Source: JANNUT01 sp046331425 (GTDB taxonomy: Bacteria; Acidobacteriota; Polarisedimenticolia; J045). From it: a stretch of 64,000 nt of DNA. The stretch is taken from the NCBI GenBank assembly GCA_046331425.1, contig JAXLQU010000003.1, forward strand, positions 124,001 through 188,000, given 5' to 3'. Under the pieces are notes generated by a model. The model saw only the letters and a program-made list of their open reading frames with translations, made no database searches and was not told the origin of the DNA. The position numbers were made by a program, and so were the translations under genes. Position 1 is the first letter of the stretch. Every line of letters begins with the position of its first letter. Below are positions 54,194 to 62,682 of the stretch, in pieces.

Positions 54194-55312
54194 TCAGGCG
54201 CCGCCAGTGAAATGCAGGATCACGTCGTCACCCAGCTTCTGGCGCAGGAACACCGCGAGGCGCGCTTTGAGTTTGGCCTCGGCCTGGCGCATCGCTTCTC
54301 GGGTGACGCCGAAGCGATCGCCCAGTTCTTGCAGTGTGGCCGAATCGACGGCGGCGAGGCGGGCATCGAGGATCGCTTGGTCGCGTTCACTCAACTCCAG
54401 GCGAAACTCGGCGATCGCATCGTCGATCCGCTGCTTCATTTCCTGCTCGATCACTTGCTCGTCGATCGGCGTCTCGCGGCCCGCCATCAAATCGCCCACG
54501 GTGGCGGTGCCGTCCTCGCCGACCTGCAGATCGGTCGAGAGATCGGGGCTCGACAACGCGCGATCGACCTCGACGACGTCATGCTCCGAGACGCCGAACT
54601 TTTCGGCCAGCAACTTGGGGCTAGCTTGAATCCCCTGAGCCTCGAGCTTGCGTTGCTCGCGGCGCAGGTTGTAGAGCAACTTGCGGCGCGCGTTGGTTGT
54701 TCCGACCCGCACCAAACGCGCGTTGTCCAACAGGTATTTGAGGATGTACGCCTTGATCCACCAAGCGGCGTAGGTGTTGAAACGCACGCCTTGCTCCGGA
54801 TCGAATCGTTTGAGCGCTTCCAACAGCCCGATATTCCCTTCCTGCACCAAGTCCATCGGGTTGTGCAGGGCTCTGCGGTACATCAAGGCCAGCTTCACCA
54901 CCATCAGCAAGCTATGACTGATCAACTTGGCAGCGGCTTCCTGATCGCCCGATTCGCGATAGCGTCGGGCCAATGCGGTCTCCTCCGTAGGCGTCAGCGG
55001 CTCGAACTGTTTGAGCTCGAGCAGGTAGCGCGCCAACGGGTCGGAAGGGACCAAGCCACCGCGTGCGCCGCGACGTTCGAGCGCCGCCGGGCTGGGCGGC
55101 TCGCGCTCGGCCTCGAACACTTCCAAGTCCAGGACCGGGTCGAGTCCAGCCTCCAGCATCGGGTCCGTCCCGGCATCCAGCACTGGGTCGAGCACCAGAT
55201 CCACCTCGGGTTCAACGATCTCGACGTCCTGCGTCTCGTCGACATCGGCTCTCGTCGATTCCTGACTCTGATCGGGATCGGGCGGTGGCGGTGTCGCGCG
55301 ATGTTTGGTCAC
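54194..55312 (-). CDS. Sigma-70 family factor with acidic octapeptide-repeat N-terminus
   Basis: The 372-residue protein has region 1.2/2 (LARYLLELKQFEPLTPTEE, DLVQEGNIGLLEALKRFD, RFNTYAAWWIKAYILKYLL), region 3 and region 4 (LQELGDRFGVTREAMRQAEAKL). It reads as RpoH-like. It differs by an acidic, disordered N-terminus of about 85 residues with three tandem octapeptides. The GTG start overlaps the stop of the nuclease gene upstream (GTGA), so it is coupled to DNA-repair-type genes. Which stress it serves is unknown. Confidence 0.9.
   Translation of the reverse strand: MTKHRATPPPPDPDQSQESTRADVDETQDVEIVEPEVDLVLDPVLDAGTDPMLEAGLDPVLDLEVFEAEREPPSPAALERRGARGGLVPSDPLARYLLELKQFEPLTPTEETALARRYRESGDQEAAAKLISHSLLMVVKLALMYRRALHNPMDLVQEGNIGLLEALKRFDPEQGVRFNTYAAWWIKAYILKYLLDNARLVRVGTTNARRKLLYNLRREQRKLEAQGIQASPKLLAEKFGVSEHDVVEVDRALSSPDLSTDLQVGEDGTATVGDLMAGRETPIDEQVIEQEMKQRIDDAIAEFRLELSERDQAILDARLAAVDSATLQELGDRFGVTREAMRQAEAKLKARLAVFLRQKLGDDVILHFTGGA
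55128..55199 (-). repeat. Three tandem 24-bp units coding an octapeptide repeat
   Basis: Units 55128-55151, 55152-55175 and 55176-55199 encode DPVLDLEV, DPMLEAGL and DPVLDAGT (written in + coordinate order), all in the N-terminal extension of the sigma factor. The unit length keeps the frame, so copy number could vary without breaking the gene. Confidence 0.8.
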
Positions 55313-56244
55313 GCGTCCCTCCAGCGCGGGCAGATCGCGCGAAAATTGCAGTTGCGGCAGATTCGTTCGTTGTCGGTCAGCGCGAAGTCAGACTCGCGCG
55401 CGCGGTTCAGGTCGCGGTCGGCAATCTTCTCGATCATCGAGGCGATCGACCGGCGGATCGTGGCCGCCCCCTGTTCCAGCACTTCGTCGTCCAGTCGGCA
55501 GAAACGCTCTGGGTCTTGGTGCCGAAGATAGACCTCACGCACCTGCAACCGGTCCAACGAGGCACCCCAGGCAGACTGCGCATAGAGCGCATATCCAACC
55601 ATCTGCAGCGGGTTCTCGCCGCGCTCGAACTTTCCGGTCTTCCAGTCGAGGATATGTGCCACACCGTCGCTGTCGCGATATGCAAAATCGATTTTCACCC
55701 AGACCGGCACACCGTCGATCGCCCACTTCTCCAACCGCTCCAGGCCCAGAAGGTCGACGGCCCGCAGCGCTCGAGCCGCCGCAAGGTACGGTAACCGCGC
55801 GAACGACCGGACCATGTCGTCGGCCTCCTCGACACGCGTCTTCCACACGTCGCCGCTGATCTCGATCGCATACTCGTGTTCCAAGAAGCGGGCGTAATGG
55901 CGCGAGTCGTTGGCCTTCCCTGCGCTGTTGTCGATGCTCTCCTTATAGGCGCGACGCATGCGTGCGCGCATTTCCTCGATGGCTCGCTCCGGATCGGGTT
56001 CACGCCCCTGCGTCGATGTTCGCAGCAGCGCCTCGATAGCGTCGTGCACCTCGGACCCGACCCACAGCGGAATCGCCGTGAGATTCTTCAGAAAGGAAGC
56101 GCGCAGTGCGCGTTCGGGATCAGGCTCCAACGTACGAGCGGTCGCCAGGTAGTACTGAAAAAAATACGCGCGTTCGCAGTCCTGGAATGTTCCGTGACGA
56201 GTCGCCGACCAAGAGAAGCCGTGCTTGACGATCGCCTCATTCAC
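55309..56244 (-). CDS. PD-(D/E)XK nuclease superfamily protein with Fe-S cysteines
   Basis: The 311-residue protein opens with a Cys in DCERAYFFQYY (Cys23). The nuclease core carries VKIDFAY and HILDWKTGK, with QMVGYALYA as the conserved Gln-Tyr motif. It closes with Cys296, Cys299 and Cys305 (CRNCNFRAIC). One early and three late cysteines around a RecB-type core is the 4Fe-4S layout of AddB and Cas4. It is a stand-alone nuclease with no helicase domain. It overlaps mutT upstream by 8 nt and the sigma factor downstream by 4 nt. No CRISPR or phage genes are nearby. Confidence 0.85.
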   Translation of the reverse strand: MNEAIVKHGFSWSATRHGTFQDCERAYFFQYYLATARTLEPDPERALRASFLKNLTAIPLWVGSEVHDAIEALLRTSTQGREPDPERAIEEMRARMRRAYKESIDNSAGKANDSRHYARFLEHEYAIEISGDVWKTRVEEADDMVRSFARLPYLAAARALRAVDLLGLERLEKWAIDGVPVWVKIDFAYRDSDGVAHILDWKTGKFERGENPLQMVGYALYAQSAWGASLDRLQVREVYLRHQDPERFCRLDDEVLEQGAATIRRSIASMIEKIADRDLNRARESDFALTDNERICRNCNFRAICPRWRDA

Positions 56245-56656
56245 GATCAGCCCCCTCGCCCAGATGGGCCCTCAGGCGGTCGAGGATCACGAGATCGGCG
56301 GGCAACAGTGGCAACGCCGGCATCTGTGATGGCGTGAACCAGCCCAACGCATCGGCAGCCAATAGACGAGGTTCACCCTGGACGATCTGTGCGGCAATGA
56401 AGTGAATCTCGACCTGTCGTTCGGGGTACTCGTGGACGATCGTCCAGAGTGACTCTGTTTCCGCCACCTCGATATCGAGTTCTTCTCTCAGCTCACGGTG
56501 CAGCGCCTGAAGCGGCGACTCACCCGGTTCCAACTTCCCCCCGGGGAACTCCCAGTACCCCGCCAGATGCGACCCAGCCGGACGCCGCGTCAAGAGACAC
56601 CGCCCCTGGCGGGAGAGCACGGCAGCGGCCACACGGATGAGTCGACGTTTGGGCAC
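56237..56656 (-). CDS. NUDIX hydrolase, MutT-like 8-oxo-dGTP diphosphatase
   Basis: The 139-residue protein carries a complete Nudix box (GGKLEPGESPLQALHREL followed by REELDI) preceded by AGYWEFPG. This spacing and the N-terminus RVAAAVLSRQGRCLLTRRP are typical of MutT sanitation enzymes that remove oxidised nucleotides. The start is a GTG without a clear ribosome-binding site. It is the first gene of the minus-strand series with the nuclease and sigma factor. Confidence 0.88.
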   Translation of the reverse strand: MPKRRLIRVAAAVLSRQGRCLLTRRPAGSHLAGYWEFPGGKLEPGESPLQALHRELREELDIEVAETESLWTIVHEYPERQVEIHFIAAQIVQGEPRLLAADALGWFTPSQMPALPLLPADLVILDRLRAHLGEGADRE

Positions 56657-56838
56657 GGCGCGATGCTAAGGTGCGGTCCGCGGTTGCTGCCACCGTCGGC
56701 GCGATGCTGCCGCAGTTCACCCTCGTTCGGTCGTGACTCTTGCCTGAACGGCTACGGACCCTCGCGATCAGCCGGCCGTTTTTCTCGCTATGAACCGCGA
56801 TCCCACGGTACCTTCGAACCGACAGTTGGGAGACCCCG

Positions 56839-57339
56839 ATGGGATCGATCGATCTGCACCCGCTCTTGCTACCGGCGCTGCTCTCGTGCGGCGCACTGGG
56901 TGCGGCAACGATCGCCTTTCGCCGCAGCTTTGTTGCCAAGAGCGGAATGCAGCGGACTCTCGTCGCTGCCTACGCGGTGCTGGCGCTGGTGGCAGCCGCT
57001 CAGTCGAGTTGGCTGACCTACGATCGTGGGGCGCGGTTTTGGAGCGCGCGGTGGGATGAATCGACCGAGAGCCTCCGGCTCGATCGCGCGTTCCCGGTCC
57101 CAGATGTGCGACTAAACCTGGCTCAAGTTGCTGAAATCACGGAAACGATGGCTCCTACCCACACTCTCTCAGGTTTGAAACCGGCCGCCGAATACGAAAT
57201 CAAACTCAAGGATGGCAACTCGTTCTTCAGCGGACCGATCTTCACGGAACGCGAGCGCCGTCAGATGCTCGCTCAGTTGAAACCGGTTTCGGGCGGCCGA
57301 TTGGTCCGCTTCTTGGTTGGAAGACCTGAGTTGCCCTGA
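56839..57339 (+). CDS. Two-helix membrane protein of unknown function
   Basis: The 166-residue product follows a GGGAG site. Two membrane helices (about 7-28 and 41-57) precede a soluble part of about 100 residues (SARWDESTESLRLDR..., ERRQMLAQLKPVSGG) that is beta-rich by sequence pattern. No known domain is recognised; a PH-like fold is possible but speculative. It lies between the divergent mutT series and the convergent TMTC-like gene. Confidence 0.7.
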   Translation: MGSIDLHPLLLPALLSCGALGAATIAFRRSFVAKSGMQRTLVAAYAVLALVAAAQSSWLTYDRGARFWSARWDESTESLRLDRAFPVPDVRLNLAQVAEITETMAPTHTLSGLKPAAEYEIKLKDGNSFFSGPIFTERERRQMLAQLKPVSGGRLVRFLVGRPELP

Positions 57340-57351
57340 GTGCAGCGGCGA

Positions 57352-59259
57352 CTACTGCGGTTTGCTCAGCTTCTGCAACAACTCTTGAGCGCGCTGAGCC
57401 TCGGGGCTGGCCGGCGCCAATCGGATCGTCTCTTGGAGGTGCTGTCGGCCTTCGTCCTGAAGCGCCTGGGTCCGACCCGCGGTGATCAACACATTCCCTA
57501 ACTGAAGGTGCGCTTTGACGTACCGCGGATTGAACCCGATCGCGGTGCGAAGGTGTGTGATGGCATCCATGATCAAGGTGTTCCGCTCGAGGCCGTCGCT
57601 AACATCGCGTGCCTTGGCCAGGATCGCCATGCCCCAGTTGTAGTGTGCGTTCGGATAATGCGTGTCTATCTGCGTCGCTTGCGTGAAGTGCTCGATCGCC
57701 TTGTCGTACTCGCCCATGGCGATGTAGGACGAGCCCATGTTGTTGTGCGCCTTGGAGCGGCCTTCATTGTCGTCATAGGTCTCGAGTGCACGCTGATACT
57801 GCTCGATCGCCTTGAGGTCCCACTCCCGCTTCTCAGCGTCCGTTTCCGCCTTGTATCGCTTCTCGGAGTACGTGATTCCAAGATGCAGATGCGGCAAACC
57901 CTGGTCGGGCGCCTTGCTGACGGTGTCCGTCCAGAACGCCATGTTGTTTTGCCATACTTCGCCGCGTTGACGCGCGCTCCAGCCGGCAGGGATTGCGATC
58001 GCAGCGCACGCAGCCAGCGGCACCCCCCACTGTGCAGCGTTCGCCGAGAAGTTCGTTCCCAAGCGCTCGAGCAAGAGTCCCACAAACAAACAAAGCCCGA
58101 TCGTCGGGATGTACAAGTACCGCTCGGCCAGCGGCGTCTCCGAAATGCGGTAGAGCGCGATCGCCAGTGACGGTGCTGCGCCAAAGAAGAAGATCGCAAG
58201 CGCCGCGATCTCGCGCCCACCACCCTCCCGCTTACGCCACACGAAGAAGAACACCAACGCGGCGAGTGGCGCCAGCAAGGCCAGCCCAATGTGTAGCGCG
58301 CCCTGCGGAATCTCGCTGACGAACGCCGACTGCGGGAATGGCCACACCGCCTTCACCAGATACCAGCCGAACGCGCCGAGAAATCGTGTGGCGGCGTCGC
58401 TGGCCAGCGGAAGCTCTCCGGCGTTCATGCTGGACAAGCCTGCGCGACGCAATAGGAAGTAGGTCGCTACCACCGCCCCGAAAAGCGCCAGGCGGGGCGC
58501 GACGCCCAAACCGAGCCTGACCGACATCGTGGCCTTCCCGTCGCGTTGCGAACGGCGACGTTCGGCGCGGCTGCTGGTCGATGTCGTGACCGGTGTCGCT
58601 GATGGCGCCGCCAACCACTCCAGCAACGGAATCAAAAACATCAGCGCGGTGCCCGTCTCTTTCGACAACATGGAGGCCAAAGCGCAAACCATGGCGCCGA
58701 CGAACAACAGCAGGCCACCGCGTACTCGATACCAGGCATACAGGCAGAGCGTCGCGCTGAAGAAGAGGGCGCAGACCACATCGGACCGGCCCGCCATCCA
58801 CGCGATCGACTCGACGTGGATCGGATGCGTGGCAAACAGCAAGGCACCGATCGCCGACCCCACGACACCTTGGATTCTGGAAAAGCCGGACCAACGCTGC
58901 AGCGCCAAACCGAGCATGAGCACCAACAGCGTCGTGAGCGTGTGGTAGATCACGCACGACGTGTGATAGACGATTTCGCGGGCTCGCTGTCTTTCCGCTG
59001 CGGGCCAGAAGGTCTTGGCCACCCACTCGTCGATCATGTAGGTGACGACGATCACGGGCCGATAGTAACGATCGGCAAACTGCGGAATATTGGCGGGAGG
59101 GAAGAACACGTTCGAGTAGCTGTCGAAATACGGCAGCTGCTGGCTGAAGACGATCGGATCGTCCCAAATGAACTCGTTGTCGGAGGCGCGCGAGAACACG
59201 CCGAGGCACGCCAGCACGAGTCCCAAACCGATCAACACCACCAGCACTTCTTTGCGCAC
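57352..59259 (-). CDS. TMTC-like multi-pass membrane protein with C-terminal TPR repeats
   Basis: The 635-residue protein (GTG start, GGAGAG upstream) has about ten membrane helices and a C-terminal TPR region (about 450-630; YIAMGEYDKAIEHFTQATQI, IGFNPRYVKAHLQLGNVLI). The first loop has FIWDDP and the helix junction HPIHVESIAWMAGRSD, then LSKETG. These are signatures of TMTC proteins, which in animals transfer mannose to proteins. Bacterial relatives are usually of unknown activity. It is the last gene after GT9 and methyltransferase genes, so a role in surface glycosylation is plausible. Confidence 0.85.
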   Translation of the reverse strand: MRKEVLVVLIGLGLVLACLGVFSRASDNEFIWDDPIVFSQQLPYFDSYSNVFFPPANIPQFADRYYRPVIVVTYMIDEWVAKTFWPAAERQRAREIVYHTSCVIYHTLTTLLVLMLGLALQRWSGFSRIQGVVGSAIGALLFATHPIHVESIAWMAGRSDVVCALFFSATLCLYAWYRVRGGLLLFVGAMVCALASMLSKETGTALMFLIPLLEWLAAPSATPVTTSTSSRAERRRSQRDGKATMSVRLGLGVAPRLALFGAVVATYFLLRRAGLSSMNAGELPLASDAATRFLGAFGWYLVKAVWPFPQSAFVSEIPQGALHIGLALLAPLAALVFFFVWRKREGGGREIAALAIFFFGAAPSLAIALYRISETPLAERYLYIPTIGLCLFVGLLLERLGTNFSANAAQWGVPLAACAAIAIPAGWSARQRGEVWQNNMAFWTDTVSKAPDQGLPHLHLGITYSEKRYKAETDAEKREWDLKAIEQYQRALETYDDNEGRSKAHNNMGSSYIAMGEYDKAIEHFTQATQIDTHYPNAHYNWGMAILAKARDVSDGLERNTLIMDAITHLRTAIGFNPRYVKAHLQLGNVLITAGRTQALQDEGRQHLQETIRLAPASPEAQRAQELLQKLSKPQ

Positions 59260-59348
59260 CGTAGCTCTCCACCTCGGGGCGAGTTCTCCGCCAGGCGCGC
59301 GGAGTCTAGCAGCACGGTCGTGGGTCTCGCCGAGAGGGTCGGCCGGGC

Positions 59349-60104
59349 TCAGCTCCCGCTACGCGGTTTGCGAGCGACCACGATCAGGTTCTCGCCCCAC
59401 CCGGCCGGAATCATCGGCCGCGCAAAGAACACCGAGACGATCGTAGGCAAACCAAAGACACCGAGTTGGAGCAAGCGCGGCACGAACCTTACGTACGGCG
59501 CGTCCCACAACCCATCCGAGAACTGCCGTTCGACGTTCAGGCCTGCATCGTGCGTGAGCTGCAACCACTGTTGTGGTTCGAGCAACGAAACATGAGTTTC
59601 ATCTCCGAGCGCAAACCAGGCATCGCCCTTCAAGCGCCTGCCGGGAGATGTGGTGTCGGGGACCGAATACAAAAGCGCACCACCTGGGGCGAGCAAGCCG
59701 GCAAGTCGTTTCAGTGCCAAAGCCGGCTGAGGCAAATGCTCCAACACGTACTTGGCGATGATCAGGTCGAATCCGCCGCGTTCGATGTCGGCGGGAAGAT
59801 CGGCTGCGATGTCGGCCTGGAAGGTGCGCGAGCGCGGCGCGATTGTCTTGCTGCGTCCCACAGCGTAGTCGGAGATGTCGATGCCCCAAGTCTCGTAACT
59901 CTGCTCCAACCACGACAACGTGTAGCCATGCGCGCAACCCAATTCCATCACGCGTCGGCCGCCGCTTCGGCGCAGCAGACGATCGGCCAAGAGCGCATAG
60001 AACCGCACCGACCACCAGTGCATGTTGAACCGACGCATCTCATCCAAGCCGAACTCTTTGCTGTAGTAGTCCTTGCCATAGCGATCGGAGCCGGGCGCAG
60101 TCAT
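59349..60104 (-). CDS. Class I SAM-dependent methyltransferase
   Basis: The 251-residue protein has the SAM motif VMELGCAHGYTLSWLEQ, an acidic loop WGIDISDY, motif II FDLIIAKYVLEHLPQPALAL and a post-motif LLAPGGALLYSVPD. It is of the small-molecule/glycan type. Hydrophobic stretches near the C-terminus (FVPRLLQLGVFGLPTIVSVF) may bind the membrane. It overlaps the GT9 gene (ATGA) and so is co-translated with it; it may methylate a surface sugar. Confidence 0.85.
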   Translation of the reverse strand: MTAPGSDRYGKDYYSKEFGLDEMRRFNMHWWSVRFYALLADRLLRRSGGRRVMELGCAHGYTLSWLEQSYETWGIDISDYAVGRSKTIAPRSRTFQADIAADLPADIERGGFDLIIAKYVLEHLPQPALALKRLAGLLAPGGALLYSVPDTTSPGRRLKGDAWFALGDETHVSLLEPQQWLQLTHDAGLNVERQFSDGLWDAPYVRFVPRLLQLGVFGLPTIVSVFFARPMIPAGWGENLIVVARKPRSGS

Positions 60105-61249
60105 GGAGCCTCCGCACGTCGCAACGGGGACGTTGCATCAAGCGTCGACAATTGCGATTGGACCGCGGCAAAGACCGCTTCGGGCGTGATGTTCAACATG
60201 CAGATCATTCCTTGGCAGCAGGGCGGCGTGTAGCCATAGGTAGTGCACGGCGAGCACGGCACCTGAGCTGCGATCGAACGAAATCGATGTCCGGGTGGTC
60301 CCCACTTCGAGAGCACACCGGGCCCGAAGAGGTGAACGGTGGGAGTTCCCAAGGCGTAGGCCAGATGTAATACGCCGCTGTCGGCGCTGATATACATGTC
60401 GCACTCGGCCACGACTGCGGCGGCCTGCACCAGAGAGCAGCGGCCCGCGAGGTTGACGAAGGCAGAGCCTACCAGTCCGGTTGCGATCGTCTCCGCAGCC
60501 GCGACATCCGTCGCGCCTCCGAGCACGACAACACCCACGCCATGCTCGGCCAGTAGTTGCGCCAAGCGCGCATACCGTTCGGGAGGCCATCGACGTTCCG
60601 GGATCGACGCGCCCGGATGGATTGCAACCTTCTGACTCGGTGCAAGCGACGCAAGCGCGTGGCGAGCGAACCGCTTGGCGTCATCGGGCAGTGGATAGAA
60701 CGGGGCGTCGGGGTCCCAGCGACACTCGCTTCCGGTGGCTGCGCGCGCCAGGGCAAGGAACATCTCTGCTTCGTAGGTCTGGAGGTTGTAACCGACCGCG
60801 CGGGTGAAGAGCCGTCGTCGCAACGTCGTACCAAAACCGATTCGCCGTGGGGCGCGTGTCATCCAGGCGACGATCGCCGACAGGCAATGAAACTGCTCGG
60901 TATCGATCACCACGTCGTAGCGACGGCGCACGATCGCGATCAGATCGAACGGAAAGCGGTCGTAGCGATAGACGCGATCGACGAGCCCGGTAGGTTCGAC
61001 GACCGAAGCGTTGCGGCGTTCCGCCAGCAGATCGAGTTCGGCGTCGGGCCACGCCGTGCGCAGGGCGCGCAGCATCGGGATGAACAGCACGGCATCGCCG
61101 ATCCCGCCGGGACGAATCACCAGGACCCGTCGCGGCGGAGGATCGGAAAGTTCGTCGCGCGCACCGGCTCCAAACGGCGCCAGGAGCAGGCACAGTCCGC
61201 GTCCGACGGTCGCATCGGCGACTTTGATGAAATCAGCGGTCAGCGACAT
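60101..61249 (-). CDS. Glycosyltransferase family 9 (heptosyltransferase-like)
   Basis: The 382-residue protein (ATG at 61249; a GTG at 61288 would add 13 residues) has the GT9 N-terminal motif VLVIRPGGIGDAVLFIPMLRAL. The C-terminal domain has IHPGASIPERRWPPERYA, VVVLGGATD and the nucleotide-binding SADSGVLHLAYALGTPTVHLFGP. It carries a Cys cluster near the end (CSPCTTYGYTPPCCQGMICM), common in family members. It transfers a sugar such as heptose onto a lipopolysaccharide-like core from the cytosolic side. It is followed by the coupled methyltransferase and the TMTC-like gene. Confidence 0.9.
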   Translation of the reverse strand: MSLTADFIKVADATVGRGLCLLLAPFGAGARDELSDPPPRRVLVIRPGGIGDAVLFIPMLRALRTAWPDAELDLLAERRNASVVEPTGLVDRVYRYDRFPFDLIAIVRRRYDVVIDTEQFHCLSAIVAWMTRAPRRIGFGTTLRRRLFTRAVGYNLQTYEAEMFLALARAATGSECRWDPDAPFYPLPDDAKRFARHALASLAPSQKVAIHPGASIPERRWPPERYARLAQLLAEHGVGVVVLGGATDVAAAETIATGLVGSAFVNLAGRCSLVQAAAVVAECDMYISADSGVLHLAYALGTPTVHLFGPGVLSKWGPPGHRFRSIAAQVPCSPCTTYGYTPPCCQGMICMLNITPEAVFAAVQSQLSTLDATSPLRRAEAP

Positions 61250-61345
61250 TGCCGGCGGATTGTACGGTGCCCACCGGCAGATCCTCACGAGCGATCGCGA
61301 TTACCATCGACCCGCGGCCCGAGCCCCGTGTCGTTGGGGTGAACA

Positions 61346-61985
61346 TCACGACAAGCTGTCGTCGACCCAGCGTTGGAGCAGGTTCAGCAGCGGTGAACGT
61401 TGCTCGTCGGTCATGCCCCAGGTCGACAGGTAGCTCCATGACACTCCCGAAGCACCGTGTCCCTCGCTGAGCCGGCGAATCACCGCTTGATCGTGAGCCG
61501 GAAGCCGGACCGCCCATTGGCGCGGACTGGCATCGAGCAGCATCACCCCTTCGGGCCGATCTCCCGCAGGAGCGATCCAGGCCACATCGTCGCCTTCCTG
61601 TTTGCTGAGCAACGCCTCTCGGCTACCCATCGGACGGTGGATCGTCCCGTCGGGATCGTTCGCTGGATGGCGCGTGATCGTCGTGAGCTTGCGGCCGCGG
61701 GCTCGGTGGTACTCGAGAAAATGCTTCCGACAGCGCAGTTCGTAATGCCAATCTCGGCTCAGCGAGTCGAGGTCGTCGTCCCAGCCTGCGCCGTCGCCGA
61801 ATCCCGATTGAACCGATCCCGTCACCCCAGGACAAAAACACGGTGCCCCCCTCACCCGGCACGACACGCGCTTGCGGCGCAAACCAATCTTGCAGTCCCT
61901 TGCCGGTGGTGAGCGCGCGCCAAACATCATCGAGCGGCGCGTCGATGTCGAGACGCATTTCGAACTTCTTCGAAGATCCAGTCAT
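61346..61985 (-). pseudogene. SRPBCC/AHSA1-type protein gene with a frameshift
   Basis: The N-terminal part (KKFEMRLDIDAPLDDVWRAL, LQDWFAPQA, GGTVFLSWGDG) is typical of START/AHSA1 domains. Near 61800-61806 the frame is lost. In the neighbouring frame the protein continues as FGDGAGWDDDLDSLSRDW, FLEYHRARGRKLT and ends GMTDEQRSPLLNLLQRWVD. One extra base joins them; the restored protein would have about 212 residues. It overlaps the upstream regulator gene by 59 nt, which is unusually long. Such proteins commonly sit downstream of an ArsR-type regulator. Confidence 0.75.
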
Positions 61986-62595
61986 TCTGTTTCTCGGCTC
62001 TCGGCTCGGGGTGAGCGATGGCCAACAGGCGATACTCGCGCACGTTCGGTGTGCTTTCGTCGTGATACTTGGCGGTCAGTCGGGCCAACGCATCGGTGAG
62101 TTCCTGAACGAATTGATCTCGTCGCGCAGCGTTCGCGAGACGGATCGCAGCAGCGATCGTAAGCGTCGGTTGCCGTTTGGCTCGCGCGCGTGCCGAACGC
62201 TCCAGCACACTTACTTCCCGCATCGACTGCGAGGCTGACGCCATCAAGTAGGCTGCCGAGAATCGGTCGCTCAACTGAGTGGGTGAAGCGCCGAGATCGC
62301 CAAGCAGCGTGAGGTCGAGGGAAAAGGATTGCGCCGTGGCGCGCAAGATCCGCTCGCGGCAATTCCCTTTGCGGCGCTCCTCGACGCACTCGACCAGACC
62401 GGCCCTCTCCAAGACGCGCAAGTGGTAGTTGAGTTTCTGTCGAGGGATCGCCAACCTGCGCGCCAACGATTGGGCGGAGTGCGGGACCTGCAGTTCGCGA
62501 AGCAGGCTCGAGCGCCCTTTGCCCAGCATCGCTGCAGCGTGTCGCGGGTCATCGATGATCGTAACGGGGTGAGCCTGTTTCACGTCGGGGACCAT
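61927..62595 (-). CDS. ArsR-type winged-helix transcriptional regulator
   Basis: Started at the ATG 62595, the product is 222 residues. The N-terminus is a winged helix (RSSLLRELQVPHSAQSLARR, LNYHLRVLERAGLVECVEE) with a long helical C-terminal half. A longer frame upstream lacks support and would cover the inverted repeat. No ribosome-binding site is seen, so initiation may be leaderless or weak. The target is probably its own region, where a perfect inverted repeat lies 6 nt before the start, and the SRPBCC gene downstream. The inducing signal is unknown. Confidence 0.82.
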   Translation of the reverse strand: MVPDVKQAHPVTIIDDPRHAAAMLGKGRSSLLRELQVPHSAQSLARRLAIPRQKLNYHLRVLERAGLVECVEERRKGNCRERILRATAQSFSLDLTLLGDLGASPTQLSDRFSAAYLMASASQSMREVSVLERSARARAKRQPTLTIAAAIRLANAARRDQFVQELTDALARLTAKYHDESTPNVREYRLLAIAHPEPRAEKQNDWIFEEVRNASRHRRAAR

Positions 62596-62600
62596 AAGCC

Positions 62601-62616
62601 GACAACTTTTGTTGTC
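62601..62616. promoter_or_regulatory. Probable operator: perfect inverted repeat upstream of the regulator
   Basis: GACAAC-TTTT-GTTGTC is a perfect 16-nt inverted repeat in the divergent gap between the ArsR-type regulator (start 62595) and the YkgJ-type gene (start 62683). Its size, symmetry and position suit a binding site for the dimeric regulator controlling both genes. Inference from position; no binding data. Confidence 0.6.
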
Positions 62617-62682
62617 AGGAACGGGTTGCCTGTCGGTTGAAAGGAACTGGACACCCGGATCGGGTGGAGGCACGCTCGCGGC

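Noticed and set aside
55128..55199. Possible short CRISPR-like array
   Set aside because: Units are directly adjacent without spacers and encode an in-frame peptide repeat, so this is a coding tandem repeat.
55309..56244. Cas4 as part of a CRISPR-Cas locus
   Set aside because: The Fe-S nuclease layout fits Cas4 or AddB, but there is no cas1, cas2, other cas gene or array in the window.
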